The notes beneath the pieces were generated by a model. The model was not told where the DNA came from, did not search any database, and saw only the letters and a list, made by a program, of their open reading frames with translations. Shown piece after piece: positions 6,110-13,557 of a stretch of DNA of 17,404 nt. The stretch lies in assembly GCA_001513395.1 (NCBI GenBank), contig LFTP01000337.1, positions 3,763 to 21,166 on the forward strand. Reading direction: 5' to 3'. A program made the position numbers and the translations under genes. The stretch's first letter is position 1, and each line of letters begins with the position of its first letter. The stretch is from Clostridia bacterium DTU080 (lineage in GTDB: Bacteria; Bacillota; Limnochordia; DTU080).

Positions 6110-6937
6110 GTGTCGCTGCCTGTAGGTCTTTTTACCGTGGTTGCTGAGGCAGCTCCCGCGAATCCGGTTGCGCCGCATCCGTGGACGTTCATCTTTCAAG
6201 TGATCAACGTGCTTGTGGTCATAGGTGGTCTCGGCTTCTTACTGTTTCGGCCGCTAGGAGACCTAATGAAAAAGCGGGAGGCCTTCATTGAAGAGTCTTT
6301 GACCAACGCCCAAAAGGCCAAGCAGGAAGCCGATGCCTTGCGGGCGGAGTATGAGAAGAAGCTCGGTTCAGCGGAAAAAGAGGCACAAAGCATCCTTCGT
6401 CAAGCTACCCGAGAAGCACAAGAGTACAAACAAGCCAGGATTCAAGAGGCTGAGATAGCCTATGAACGGATGATCGCCAAGGCTCAGGAAGAGATCGAAG
6501 AATCCAGGAAGGCTATGTTGGTTTCGTTGCGTGAGGAAGTGGCGAACATGGCCGTCATGGCTGCCAGCCAGGTGTTGGGAAGAGTCATCAGTGACGATGA
6601 GCACCTTGAAATGATTAGGGGTTTCATCGACAAGGTGATGGTCTTGCCTCAAGTGGTTGAGGAGCTGGCAGATGTGCACGACGGCCAAGAGAGTTTGCGA
6701 GTCGAGCTGACTACAGCGGCACCCCTGCCGGATGATCTGTGTCAGTCGCTGCGGGAACGGCTCGCCCGCCTAGGCGGCAGCAAGGAGATCCGTCTCGTGG
6801 TTCGACATGATCCGGACCTTATTGGTGGGGCCAGGCTCAGAATCAACGGCGTTTTCGTCGACGACAGCATCAGCAGCCGTCTGCGTCAGCTTGATAGATT
6901 TCTGACGACAAACGGTTCTTTTGACTCGAATGAATAA
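6110..6937 (+). CDS. ATP synthase b subunit fused to the delta C-terminal domain
   Basis: A 275-residue stator protein. Residues 1-24 are short and extracytoplasmic in appearance, ~25-46 form the membrane anchor, ~50-175 are the charged coiled-coil b stalk, ending in the usual EVANMAVMAASQVLGR (143-158). After a linker (177-194), residues ~195-265 match the C-terminal domain of delta: TTAAPLPDDL and the hallmark DPDLIGGARLRING (234-247). The ~105-residue helical N-terminal domain of delta, which binds the alpha N-termini, is absent. No separate atpH follows; atpA starts 23 bases later. The known mycobacterial b-delta fusion keeps a full delta and is much longer. The GTG start follows AGGAAG closely; the frame has no sign of a frameshift inside it. 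Confidence 0.88.
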   Translation: MSLPVGLFTVVAEAAPANPVAPHPWTFIFQVINVLVVIGGLGFLLFRPLGDLMKKREAFIEESLTNAQKAKQEADALRAEYEKKLGSAEKEAQSILRQATREAQEYKQARIQEAEIAYERMIAKAQEEIEESRKAMLVSLREEVANMAVMAASQVLGRVISDDEHLEMIRGFIDKVMVLPQVVEELADVHDGQESLRVELTTAAPLPDDLCQSLRERLARLGGSKEIRLVVRHDPDLIGGARLRINGVFVDDSISSRLRQLDRFLTTNGSFDSNE

Positions 6938-6960
6938 TTTGAAGCACAGAGGTGACGTAC

Positions 6961-8568
6961 GTGGCGATGAGCTCCGAAAGGCTCGGCACAAGTATAAAGC
7001 AGCGCATAGAGGACTATCATCCTACGGTCAGTCTGGAATCGCGGGTAGTCATACCTGACACAATTCGCGATCTGACCGATGAACTAGTAGCGGATTTGGA
7101 GCGGCGTCTGGTTCGCTTTGAGCCCGGAGTGATCGTCGAAGACATCGGTACGGTGACGCTTATCGGCGACGGCATTGCACGAGTGCGCGGTTTGCGCCAC
7201 GTCATGGCCGGCGAGCTGTTGCAGTTTCCGGGCCAGCTATTCGGTATGGCTTTGAGCCTAGAAGAAGACAGCATTGGCTGTGTCTTGTTGGATGCTTTCG
7301 ATCATGTCAGAGAAGGAGACCAGGTGCGGCGTACCGGCCGAATTGCCCAGGTGCCCGTAGGTGAGGCCTTAATCGGCCGGGTGGTCGATCCTTTAGGTCG
7401 TCCTTTGGACGGAGAAGGTCCTATTGTCCCTGATGCTTATCGATCCGTGGAAGGGCCTGTTCCTGGGATTGTCGATCGGCAGAACGTGCATGAGCCGCTT
7501 CAGACCGGTCTGAAAGCCATAGACGCCTTGACTCCTATCGGTCGAGGTCAGCGCGAGCTGATCATCGGAGATCGTCAGACGGGAAAAACGGCGATTGCCA
7601 TCGACACCATCATCAACCAAAAGGATCAGGATATGATCTGCATTTACGTGGCCATCGGTCAGAAGGCCTCTACCGTGGCCGGCATCATTGAGAAGCTGCG
7701 GGAGCACGGCGCTATGGAATACACCATCGTGGTCTTGGCTTCCGCGGCGGATCCGGCTCCTATGCTCTATCTTGCTCCCTATGCGGGAACCGCCATGGGC
7801 GAGTACTTCATGTATAACGGTCGGCACGTCCTTTGTGTCTATGATGATCTGACGAAACATGCCGCTGCCTACCGAGAGCTCTCCCTTCTGTTGCGTCGAC
7901 CGCCCGGTCGTGAGGGCTTCCCCGGAGATGTCTTTTATCTGCACTCGCGGCTTTTAGAACGTGCGGCTAAGCTATCCGACGGGTTGGGAGGCGGATCTTT
8001 AACTGCTTTGCCCATCGTTGAGACACAAGCCGGTGATGTTTCCGCTTATATTCCGACCAACGTCATCTCCATCACTGACGGACAGATCTTTTTGGAGACG
8101 GATCTGTTCTATGCCGGACAAAGGCCGGCCATCAATGTGGGCATCTCGGTCTCTCGTGTCGGCGGAGATGCCCAGATTCGGCCTATGCGCCGTGTGGCGA
8201 GTTCGTTGCGTTTGGACCTTTCTCAGTACCGTGAGTTGGCGGCTTTCACTCAATTCGGAGCCGACATAGATGAGTCGACGAGGAAGCAACTGATACGCGG
8301 TGAGCGAATCCAGGAAGTCTTGAAGCAGGATCAGTATCAGCCTATGCCTGCCGCTGAACAGGTAGTGGTCTTGTTCGCTGCCGTTCAGGGTTATTTGGAC
8401 CGGTTGGAGACAGAACGCGTCAAAGACTTCGAGCGGGCATTGATCGGCTTCATGCGGTCAAATCACGCTGAATTAATGGAAAGGATTGCTCAGGGTGAAT
8501 GGGACCAGGCCATGGAAGAGGAAGTTCGGGCGATCGTAAGGCAATTCTCTGAAAGCTTTGCTGAATAG
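6961..8568 (+). CDS. atpA: F-type ATP synthase subunit alpha with N-terminal extension
   Basis: The non-catalytic nucleotide-binding subunit, 535 residues. Motifs: Walker A GDRQTGKT (203-210), DDLTKHAAAYRELSLLLRRP, PGREGFPGDVFYLHSRLLER and SVSRVGGDAQ, which holds the arginine finger. Walker A sits 34 residues later than in E. coli (169-176). The extra length is N-terminal: TSIKQRIEDYHPTVSLES (10-27) resembles the canonical alpha N-terminal helix, and a second similar segment, DLERRLVRFEPGVIVED (45-61), runs into the normal start of the barrel (IGTVTLIGDGIARV). GTG 6961 is preferred because AGAGG (6948-6952) is eight bases upstream; GTG 6952 and ATG 6967 are alternatives and barely alter the extension. 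Confidence 0.93.
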   Translation: MAMSSERLGTSIKQRIEDYHPTVSLESRVVIPDTIRDLTDELVADLERRLVRFEPGVIVEDIGTVTLIGDGIARVRGLRHVMAGELLQFPGQLFGMALSLEEDSIGCVLLDAFDHVREGDQVRRTGRIAQVPVGEALIGRVVDPLGRPLDGEGPIVPDAYRSVEGPVPGIVDRQNVHEPLQTGLKAIDALTPIGRGQRELIIGDRQTGKTAIAIDTIINQKDQDMICIYVAIGQKASTVAGIIEKLREHGAMEYTIVVLASAADPAPMLYLAPYAGTAMGEYFMYNGRHVLCVYDDLTKHAAAYRELSLLLRRPPGREGFPGDVFYLHSRLLERAAKLSDGLGGGSLTALPIVETQAGDVSAYIPTNVISITDGQIFLETDLFYAGQRPAINVGISVSRVGGDAQIRPMRRVASSLRLDLSQYRELAAFTQFGADIDESTRKQLIRGERIQEVLKQDQYQPMPAAEQVVVLFAAVQGYLDRLETERVKDFERALIGFMRSNHAELMERIAQGEWDQAMEEEVRAIVRQFSESFAE

Positions 8569-8582
8569 GGGGGATGCCACCG

Positions 8583-9443
8583 ATGGCGGGTCAGTCACAA
8601 ATAGAGATCAAACGGCGCATCAGAAGCGTGCGGAACACACAGCATATCACGAGGGCAATGCAGATTGTCTCGGCAGTCAAGTTGCGCCGTGTTCAAGCGC
8701 TGATTGACGCCGTGACCCCCTATGCGCAAAAGCTGGAGGAACTTCTGAGCGGAGTCATCAGGGTGGGGCAACATCCTCTGTTACAAGAGCGAAAAATGGA
8801 GCGCGTCCGCTATGTCGTGATGGCCGTGGACCACGGGCTGACAGGCGGTTACAGTACCAATCTGGCAGAGTGGGTGGCCCATGTGCTAAAGCAAGAAGAA
8901 CACCCATACGACCTGTGGGTCTTGGGTCAAAAAGGGGTGGATCTTCTGGAGGTACGGGGCGCCTTGCCGGATCGAGTGTATGAAGATATGGGCGAAGATA
9001 TCGACTGGCTCAAGGTGTGTCAGTTAGCACAATGTCTGCGTGATGCGTTCTTAAGCGGCGAAGTGGATGCCGTGTATGCGTTGTACATGCATCACGTCAA
9101 CACCATGGTCCATAGTCCCACGTTGAGGCGTCTTCTTCCCGCTGAGATCCCTCAGGAATCGACGGAATATGGTCAGACCATATTCGAACCCTCACCGGCT
9201 GAGGTGTTCAACAGTTTGCTGCCGCGCTATATTGACGTCTTGTTATACACCGTCTTACTCAATGCGAAATGCAGCGAACACGCAGCCCGTATGGTGGCCA
9301 TGCGTCAGGCTACGGACAATGCGGATGAAATGATCGAGGCGCTGACTCTGAGTCTTAACCGGGCGCGTCAGTCAGGCATCACCGCAGAGATCAGCGAGAT
9401 AGTGGGCGGAGCCAACGCCTTGGCAGAAGAGGTGGATAGGTGA
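8583..9443 (+). CDS. atpG: F-type ATP synthase subunit gamma
   Basis: The central rotor shaft, 286 residues. The N-terminal helix IKRRIRSVRNTQHITRAMQ and C-terminal helix MVAMRQATDNADEMI form the coiled coil inside the alpha3beta3 ring, and both are well conserved. The usual DRGLCGG motif reads DHGLTGG, a mild departure. ATG 8583 is chosen over ATG 8574 because AGGGGGG (8567-8573) is nine bases before it and would abut the earlier ATG. The gene overlaps the longest possible beta reading frame by four bases, but the true beta start lies beyond it. Confidence 0.93.
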   Translation: MAGQSQIEIKRRIRSVRNTQHITRAMQIVSAVKLRRVQALIDAVTPYAQKLEELLSGVIRVGQHPLLQERKMERVRYVVMAVDHGLTGGYSTNLAEWVAHVLKQEEHPYDLWVLGQKGVDLLEVRGALPDRVYEDMGEDIDWLKVCQLAQCLRDAFLSGEVDAVYALYMHHVNTMVHSPTLRRLLPAEIPQESTEYGQTIFEPSPAEVFNSLLPRYIDVLLYTVLLNAKCSEHAARMVAMRQATDNADEMIEALTLSLNRARQSGITAEISEIVGGANALAEEVDR

Positions 9444-9469
9444 TTCAACGGATACAAGGGGGGACAGCG

Positions 9470-10885
9470 ATGGGGTTGAACGGTGCTCTGACGGGCCGAG
9501 TGGTACAAGTGGCGGGATCCGTGGTCGATGTGCGGTTCCCTTCGGGAGATCTGCCCGATCTCTATAACGCTATCCGGGTCAAACATGAGGATGGTGAGCG
9601 TCGGATTGACGTTATCATGGAGGTGGCTCAGCATCTGGGGCATAACACGGTACGCTGCATTGCCCTGTCTTCCACCGACGGTATGTTCAGGGGCATGCAG
9701 GCCGTGGATACGGGCGGTCCCATAACCACTCCCGTTGATGTTTTGGGCCGCGTCCTCAACGTAGTTGGCGAGCCCATCGACGGTAGGGGGCCGATTGAGG
9801 GTCAATTGCGCTTGCCGATTCACAGGCCGGCGCCTGATGTATCCCACGTAAAACCCGGTAGCGAGCTTCTCGAGACCGGTATCAAAGTCGTCGACCTGTT
9901 AGCACCGTATCCCCGTGGCGGTAAAATCGGCCTGTTCGGCGGAGCCGGAGTGGGAAAGACGATTCTTATCATGGAGCTTATCCGTAATATCGCCTACGAA
10001 CACGGTGGTTACTCTGTCTTTGCCGGAGTGGGTGAACGGACAAGGGAAGGCACACAGCTCTATCGCGAAATGATAGATTCCGGTGTCATCGATCGAACGG
10101 CGCTGGTGTTCGGTCAGATGAATGAACCCCCGGGGGCGCGCTTGCGCGTGGCGCTGACTGCGTTGACCATTGCCGAGCATTTTCGGGACACGGAAGGTCA
10201 AGACGTGTTGCTCTTTATAGACAACATATTCCGTTTTGTTCAGGCCGGATCAGAGGTCTCGGCTCTGTTGGGACGTATTCCTTCGGCAGTGGGATATCAA
10301 CCGACTCTGGCCACCGAGATGGGGCAACTTCAGGAGCGCATCGCCACCACGGAGCGGGGTTCGATAACCTCGATTCAGGCCGTCTATGTCCCGGCCGATG
10401 ACTATACGGACCCTGCACCGGCTACCACGTTTGCCCATCTGGATGCCACAACCAATCTCGAACGGCGGATCGCGGAAAAGGGTATCTATCCGGCGGTCGA
10501 TCCTTTGGCTTCGACATCCCGCATTCTGACACCCGAAGTGGTCGGCTATGAGCACTACGCCGTGGCCCGGGAAGTGCAAGAGATCCTGCAGCGCTATAAG
10601 GAACTGCAAGATATCATCGCCATTTTGGGGATGGAAGAGCTTTCGGCGGAAGACAAACTGATCGTCGCTCGTGCTCGACGCATTGAGCGCTTCCTGTCGC
10701 AGCCTATGTTTGTGGCCGAGGCTTTCACGGGTCGACCGGGTCGCTATGTACCCCGGGAGGAGACGGTGCGTGGCTTTAAGGAGATTCTGGAAGGTAAACA
10801 TGACGACTTGCCGGAATCAGCCTTTTATATGGTCGGCACCATCGACGAAGCGGTACAAAAGGCCGAGCAAGGGATGGCAAGTTGA
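9470..10885 (+). CDS. atpD: F-type ATP synthase subunit beta
   Basis: The catalytic subunit, 471 residues, with the normal length and layout. Walker A is GGAGVGKT (157-164), followed by GVGERTREG (187-194, E189 catalytic Glu, R190), and LLFIDNIFRF (247-256) as Walker B region. The lever loop DELSEED is slightly changed to EELSAED (389-395). ATG 9470 follows AAGGGGGGA (9456-9464); the longer GTG 9440 frame overlaps the atpG stop and adds residues that do not align with known beta subunits. Found 26 bases after atpG and directly adjoining atpC. Confidence 0.96.
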   Translation: MGLNGALTGRVVQVAGSVVDVRFPSGDLPDLYNAIRVKHEDGERRIDVIMEVAQHLGHNTVRCIALSSTDGMFRGMQAVDTGGPITTPVDVLGRVLNVVGEPIDGRGPIEGQLRLPIHRPAPDVSHVKPGSELLETGIKVVDLLAPYPRGGKIGLFGGAGVGKTILIMELIRNIAYEHGGYSVFAGVGERTREGTQLYREMIDSGVIDRTALVFGQMNEPPGARLRVALTALTIAEHFRDTEGQDVLLFIDNIFRFVQAGSEVSALLGRIPSAVGYQPTLATEMGQLQERIATTERGSITSIQAVYVPADDYTDPAPATTFAHLDATTNLERRIAEKGIYPAVDPLASTSRILTPEVVGYEHYAVAREVQEILQRYKELQDIIAILGMEELSAEDKLIVARARRIERFLSQPMFVAEAFTGRPGRYVPREETVRGFKEILEGKHDDLPESAFYMVGTIDEAVQKAEQGMAS

Positions 10886-11158
10886 ATGGATCGTAAGTTG
10901 CATTTCGAGATTGTAACACCAAAGGGGCGTATTCTGAGCGAACGGGTTCAATATGTGTCTTTGCCGGGGAAGAAAGGCGCGTTCGGCATTCTCTACGGCC
11001 ACGCTCCGCTTGTTGCCGAGTTGACCGCCGGAGTATCACGTTTTGGTGAACTCGGAGGCCATCAGCGGCGCGTTTTTGTCTCCGGAGGTTTCGTTGAAGT
11101 GCGGAACAATCAAGTAGTCGTTCTTGCCGATGAGGCGAAGCTGACCGAAGACGATTAA
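10886..11158 (+). CDS. atpC: F-type ATP synthase subunit epsilon lacking the C-terminal domain
   Basis: A 90-residue protein corresponding only to the N-terminal beta-sandwich of epsilon, which clamps gamma to the c-ring. Typical features are FEIVTPKGRILSE (7-19), LPGKKGAFGILYGHAPLVAEL (split over 26-46) and FVSGGFVEVRNNQVVVLADEA (64-84). It stops at LTEDD, just where the two-helix C-terminal domain (about 45 residues) normally begins. That domain inhibits ATP hydrolysis and binds ATP in Bacillus. Only 58 bases separate the stop from the next gene, too few to encode the missing part. The ATG abuts the atpD stop, so translation is probably coupled. Confidence 0.92.
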   Translation: MDRKLHFEIVTPKGRILSERVQYVSLPGKKGAFGILYGHAPLVAELTAGVSRFGELGGHQRRVFVSGGFVEVRNNQVVVLADEAKLTEDD

Positions 11159-11216
11159 GATGTTCTGATGAGCGTAAGGTACGTAGGCGCGTGCTTCTTA
11201 GGAGGGCCAATCAGCC

Positions 11217-12308
11217 ATGATACCCCATGTAATACATGTACTCCCCTACTTGGAGACCGGAGGCACTGAGCGCCACGTGCTCACCCTAATCACGAGTCTG
11301 CGCCGGCTCGGACTGTGCACCGGTGAGGTGCTGGCTCCGCCGGGGCCGTTTTCTGAGATTCTGGAAGAACACGATGTCTCCTGGAGCGCTTTTCAACCGC
11401 CACAGGCGGGACTGAGGCGCTGGATACGAAGCTATCGCCGTCTGTTGCGGGAAAGACTGGAGCGGGCCTCCCTGGTCCATGTCCATGCCTCGCCTGATCT
11501 GTTGTTTTTGTCCGTTTGGGGTCAAAAGCGGCGACGACCGAGAGTGTTGACGGTGCACGGATTTCACGGTCGCGGCGGACCGATCAGTTACCGTTTAGCG
11601 GCTATCTGCGCCAACCGCTATGCCGAAGCACTGATCAGTGTCTCGGATTCGGAAAAGCGACTCCTGTTGGCCGGTGGAGCCAATCCGGCCAAGCTCCATC
11701 GCATCTACAACGGCGTGGCTGACGTGGCGTCAGCTCGCGTTACTGACGGCCCTGGATTTCGTATCGCTTTCGCCGGACGTCTGTCCCCGGTTAAGGGCGT
11801 AGATGTTCTCTTAACGGCTTTTTCCCTTCTGCACCGATCATTGTCCGGGACGGTGCCATTGGTCTTGGATATCATGGGCACGGGGCCGCAGGAAGAAGAG
11901 CTTCACTGGCTGGTCCAACGGCTGGGGATAGCACAACACGTCAGGTTCTTGGGATATGTGCCTGATGCCGCTGAACGTCTCGCTGAATATGACGTCTTCT
12001 GTTTGCCTTCCCGAGAAGATATGTGCCCTTTGGTCTGCGTGGAGGCCATGTCTCAAGGTAAACCGGTGGTAGCCACGGATGTTGGTGGCTTGCCCGAGTT
12101 GGTAATCCCTGAACAGACAGGATTTATCGTGCCCTCTGAGGATGCGGAGGCTCTCAGCGCGGCTTTGCGTCGCCTTGCGGAAAACCCGGAGCTGCGCGTG
12201 CGTATGGGGAACGCGGCCCGTCGACGTTTTGAAGAATCCTTCACAGAAGAAGCCATGGCCCGGCAGACCTACCGGGTGTATGAAAAGGTGGGCATTCACG
12301 ACGCATAA
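11217..12308 (+). CDS. GT4-family (GT-B fold) glycosyltransferase
   Basis: A 363-residue soluble glycosyltransferase. The N-terminal domain starts VIHVLPYLETGGTERHV (5-21), with the glycine-rich acceptor loop. The sugar-nucleotide-binding half has FAGRLSPVKGVDVLL, FLGYVP and PVVATDVGGLPELV. In the EX7E motif the first acid appears as Asp (D268, preceded by E267), the second is E276. GGAGGG (11201-11206) is ten bases before ATG. It lies 58 bases after atpC with no terminator between, so it may be cotranscribed with the ATP synthase genes. Donor and acceptor cannot be read from sequence; a wall or capsule polymer or glycolipid is plausible given tagO and wecB nearby. Confidence 0.88.
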   Translation: MIPHVIHVLPYLETGGTERHVLTLITSLRRLGLCTGEVLAPPGPFSEILEEHDVSWSAFQPPQAGLRRWIRSYRRLLRERLERASLVHVHASPDLLFLSVWGQKRRRPRVLTVHGFHGRGGPISYRLAAICANRYAEALISVSDSEKRLLLAGGANPAKLHRIYNGVADVASARVTDGPGFRIAFAGRLSPVKGVDVLLTAFSLLHRSLSGTVPLVLDIMGTGPQEEELHWLVQRLGIAQHVRFLGYVPDAAERLAEYDVFCLPSREDMCPLVCVEAMSQGKPVVATDVGGLPELVIPEQTGFIVPSEDAEALSAALRRLAENPELRVRMGNAARRRFEESFTEEAMARQTYRVYEKVGIHDA

Positions 12309-12367
12309 CCCCCTCCTGTCTTGCGCAAGCTGAAAGTAAGTATGTGCAAGATACGGAGGTGTCAGCA

Positions 12368-13078
12368 ATGCGGAATTCGTGGCGTGAGCGCCTGAGCCTT
12401 CTGTGGCGCAAGTGCGGTCGTCGCTCGCGATCTTTGGCGATCTGTCTGGGTTGCGGACTGGTTTGTCTACTTGTTCTTATAGGTCGGGCGGCGTTGATAG
12501 CATCGCTTCCTGCCGTGCCCCATGCGGCGGTATCCGGGCAGGAGTCTTTTGTTCCCCAATCCGTACTTGAGATAAAAGAAACCCAAAAGGAAACGGAGCC
12601 TCCGGCTTCCTTGACGCAGATTGAGGACCATCAGTCGGATCAGGGCATGAGTGGAGAAGAAAAGACCGCAATCGCCGTAGCTTCCTTCGATCCGGCTCAA
12701 GCCGTGATCCCCGTGATGGGCGAGGTTGTGCGGGAACCGGGTTGGTATCGTCATCCGCTGTATGGGGACTGGCGGCTCTCTCCGGGAATTGAGATCAAAC
12801 CTGAAAAACCCGGAGAGGAGGTCGTCTCTTCTTACGATGGTGTCGTGACCCAGGTGAGCAAGTCACGGACGGGCGGCTGGGACGTTGTGCTTACTCATGG
12901 AGATGACTGGCGATCTGAGTATCGCGGCCTTGAGGAAGTGGTCGTAGAGCCGATGCAGACCGTTGCCGGCGGAAGTCTTTTAGGTACCAGTATGAAAGAT
13001 GATCAGGCCGCCGTCGCTTTCGTACTTCGCCGAGGAGACGATTTGGTTGATCCTCGCCCATACCTGCCGCAGCCGTGA
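12368..13078 (+). CDS. SpoIIQ-like membrane protein with degenerate LytM/M23 domain
   Basis: A 236-residue protein with a basic cytoplasmic N-terminus, one membrane helix (~22-47), a polar linker rich in Glu/Gln/Pro, and a LytM-type domain from ~115. The domain shows VMGEVVREPGWYRHP, PGIEI, a DGVV turn (157-160) and a later VVLTHGDD (173-180). Zinc sites are mostly lost: the HxGxD motif reads SPGIE (S138, E142) and the final HxH region reads YRGL. Only H177 remains, so peptidase activity is unlikely. SpoIIQ of Bacillus, which bridges forespore and mother cell with SpoIIIAH, has the same layout, is also degenerate and lies near spoIIID-mbl. GGAGGTG (12355-12361) fixes ATG 12368. The function is inferred from architecture and position. 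Confidence 0.72.
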   Translation: MRNSWRERLSLLWRKCGRRSRSLAICLGCGLVCLLVLIGRAALIASLPAVPHAAVSGQESFVPQSVLEIKETQKETEPPASLTQIEDHQSDQGMSGEEKTAIAVASFDPAQAVIPVMGEVVREPGWYRHPLYGDWRLSPGIEIKPEKPGEEVVSSYDGVVTQVSKSRTGGWDVVLTHGDDWRSEYRGLEEVVVEPMQTVAGGSLLGTSMKDDQAAVAFVLRRGDDLVDPRPYLPQP

Positions 13079-13094
13079 TCAGGACGCGCAGCTA

Positions 13095-13122
13095 GAATAC
13101 GGTTCGGCCCCTCGCATATACA
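13095..13122 (+). promoter_or_regulatory. Possible sigma-E promoter of spoIIID
   Basis: GAATA (13095-13099) and CATATACA (13115-13122), 15 bases apart, resemble the -35 and -10 of sigma-E promoters; spoIIID of Bacillus is sigma-E dependent. The match is moderate and found by eye. A start near 13129 would leave a short leader carrying the ribosome-binding site. Confidence 0.4.
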
Positions 13123-13143
13123 TTTAGCAAAACGCGCGAGGGG
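13108..13143 (+). repeat. Perfect 8-bp inverted repeat covering the spoIIID ribosome-binding site
   Basis: CCCCTCGC (13108-13115) is the exact reverse complement of GCGAGGGG (13136-13143), with a 20-base AT-rich loop. The right arm contains most of the Shine-Dalgarno GAGGGGGG (13138-13145). No T-run follows, so it is not a terminator. Confidence 0.65.
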
Positions 13144-13152
13144 GGTCCGACG

Positions 13153-13416
13153 TTGCGCGACTACATCCGCAAGCGTGTTATCGATATCTCACGATATATT
13201 GTTGACACAAAAGCGACCGTTCGGCAGGCTGCCGCGGTCTTTGGGGTCAGCAAAAGCACCGTTCACAAAGACATGACCGAGCGGCTTCCCAAGGTAAATA
13301 AAGAGATGGCCAGACGCGTCAAACGCATACTCGATCGCAATAAAGCCGAACGTCACATTCGCGGCGGTGAGGCGACGAGAAGAAAATACGGACGCCAAAA
13401 CCGCCAGGCTTCATGA
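13153..13416 (+). CDS. spoIIID: SpoIIID, sporulation mother-cell transcription regulator
   Basis: An 87-residue DNA-binding protein closely resembling Bacillus SpoIIID across its length: RDYIRKRVIDISRYIVDTKATV, the helix-turn-helix QAAAVFGVSKSTVHKDMTERLP (25-46), and IRGGEATRRKYGRQ (69-82) as the basic C-terminal tail (motifs given in part). It activates and represses genes in the mother cell after engulfment starts, together with sigma-E. The start is TTG 13153, a rare codon, placed seven bases after GAGGGGGG and giving the expected N-terminus RDYI. It is followed by mbl, the same neighbour as in Bacillus. An inverted repeat and a possible sigma-E promoter lie upstream. Confidence 0.95.
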   Translation: MRDYIRKRVIDISRYIVDTKATVRQAAAVFGVSKSTVHKDMTERLPKVNKEMARRVKRILDRNKAERHIRGGEATRRKYGRQNRQAS

Positions 13417-13500
13417 ATATCTCAGGCCTTAGATCGGAGCCTCCTCGCTTCCATATTGACATAAACGCGGAAGGGAATCCGCATCCCATCGTCGAAATTG

Positions 13501-13556
13501 TGCTCCTGATATGGGCCAAGAACTGGATCTCACAGGCCGGTTAAGGGGCAGGAGCA
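13501..13556 (+). repeat. Perfect 8-bp inverted repeat abutting the mbl start codon
   Basis: TGCTCCTG (13501-13508) is the exact reverse complement of CAGGAGCA (13549-13556), extendable by a G-T and a T-A pair. The right arm holds AGGAG and ends one base before the ATG at 13558. The 40-base loop can add a GGCC/GGCC pairing. AAGGGG (13543-13548), the better-spaced Shine-Dalgarno, remains in the loop, so folding might modulate rather than block translation. Confidence 0.55.
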
Positions 13557-13557
13557 T

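Noticed and set aside
10886..11216. A frameshift at the end of atpC hiding the epsilon C-terminal domain
   Set aside because: Only 58 bases remain before the next gene with a strong ribosome-binding site, far less than the roughly 135 needed.
13467..13482. Small hairpin GCGGA/TCCGC upstream of mbl
   Set aside because: A 5-bp stem without a T-run or link to a start site is within chance expectation for this base composition.
13456..13484. TTGACA before mbl as the -35 of a sigma-A promoter
   Set aside because: The hexamer at 13456-13461 is a perfect -35, but no acceptable -10 occurs 16-19 bases downstream (CCGCAT-like sequence), so I do not call a promoter.
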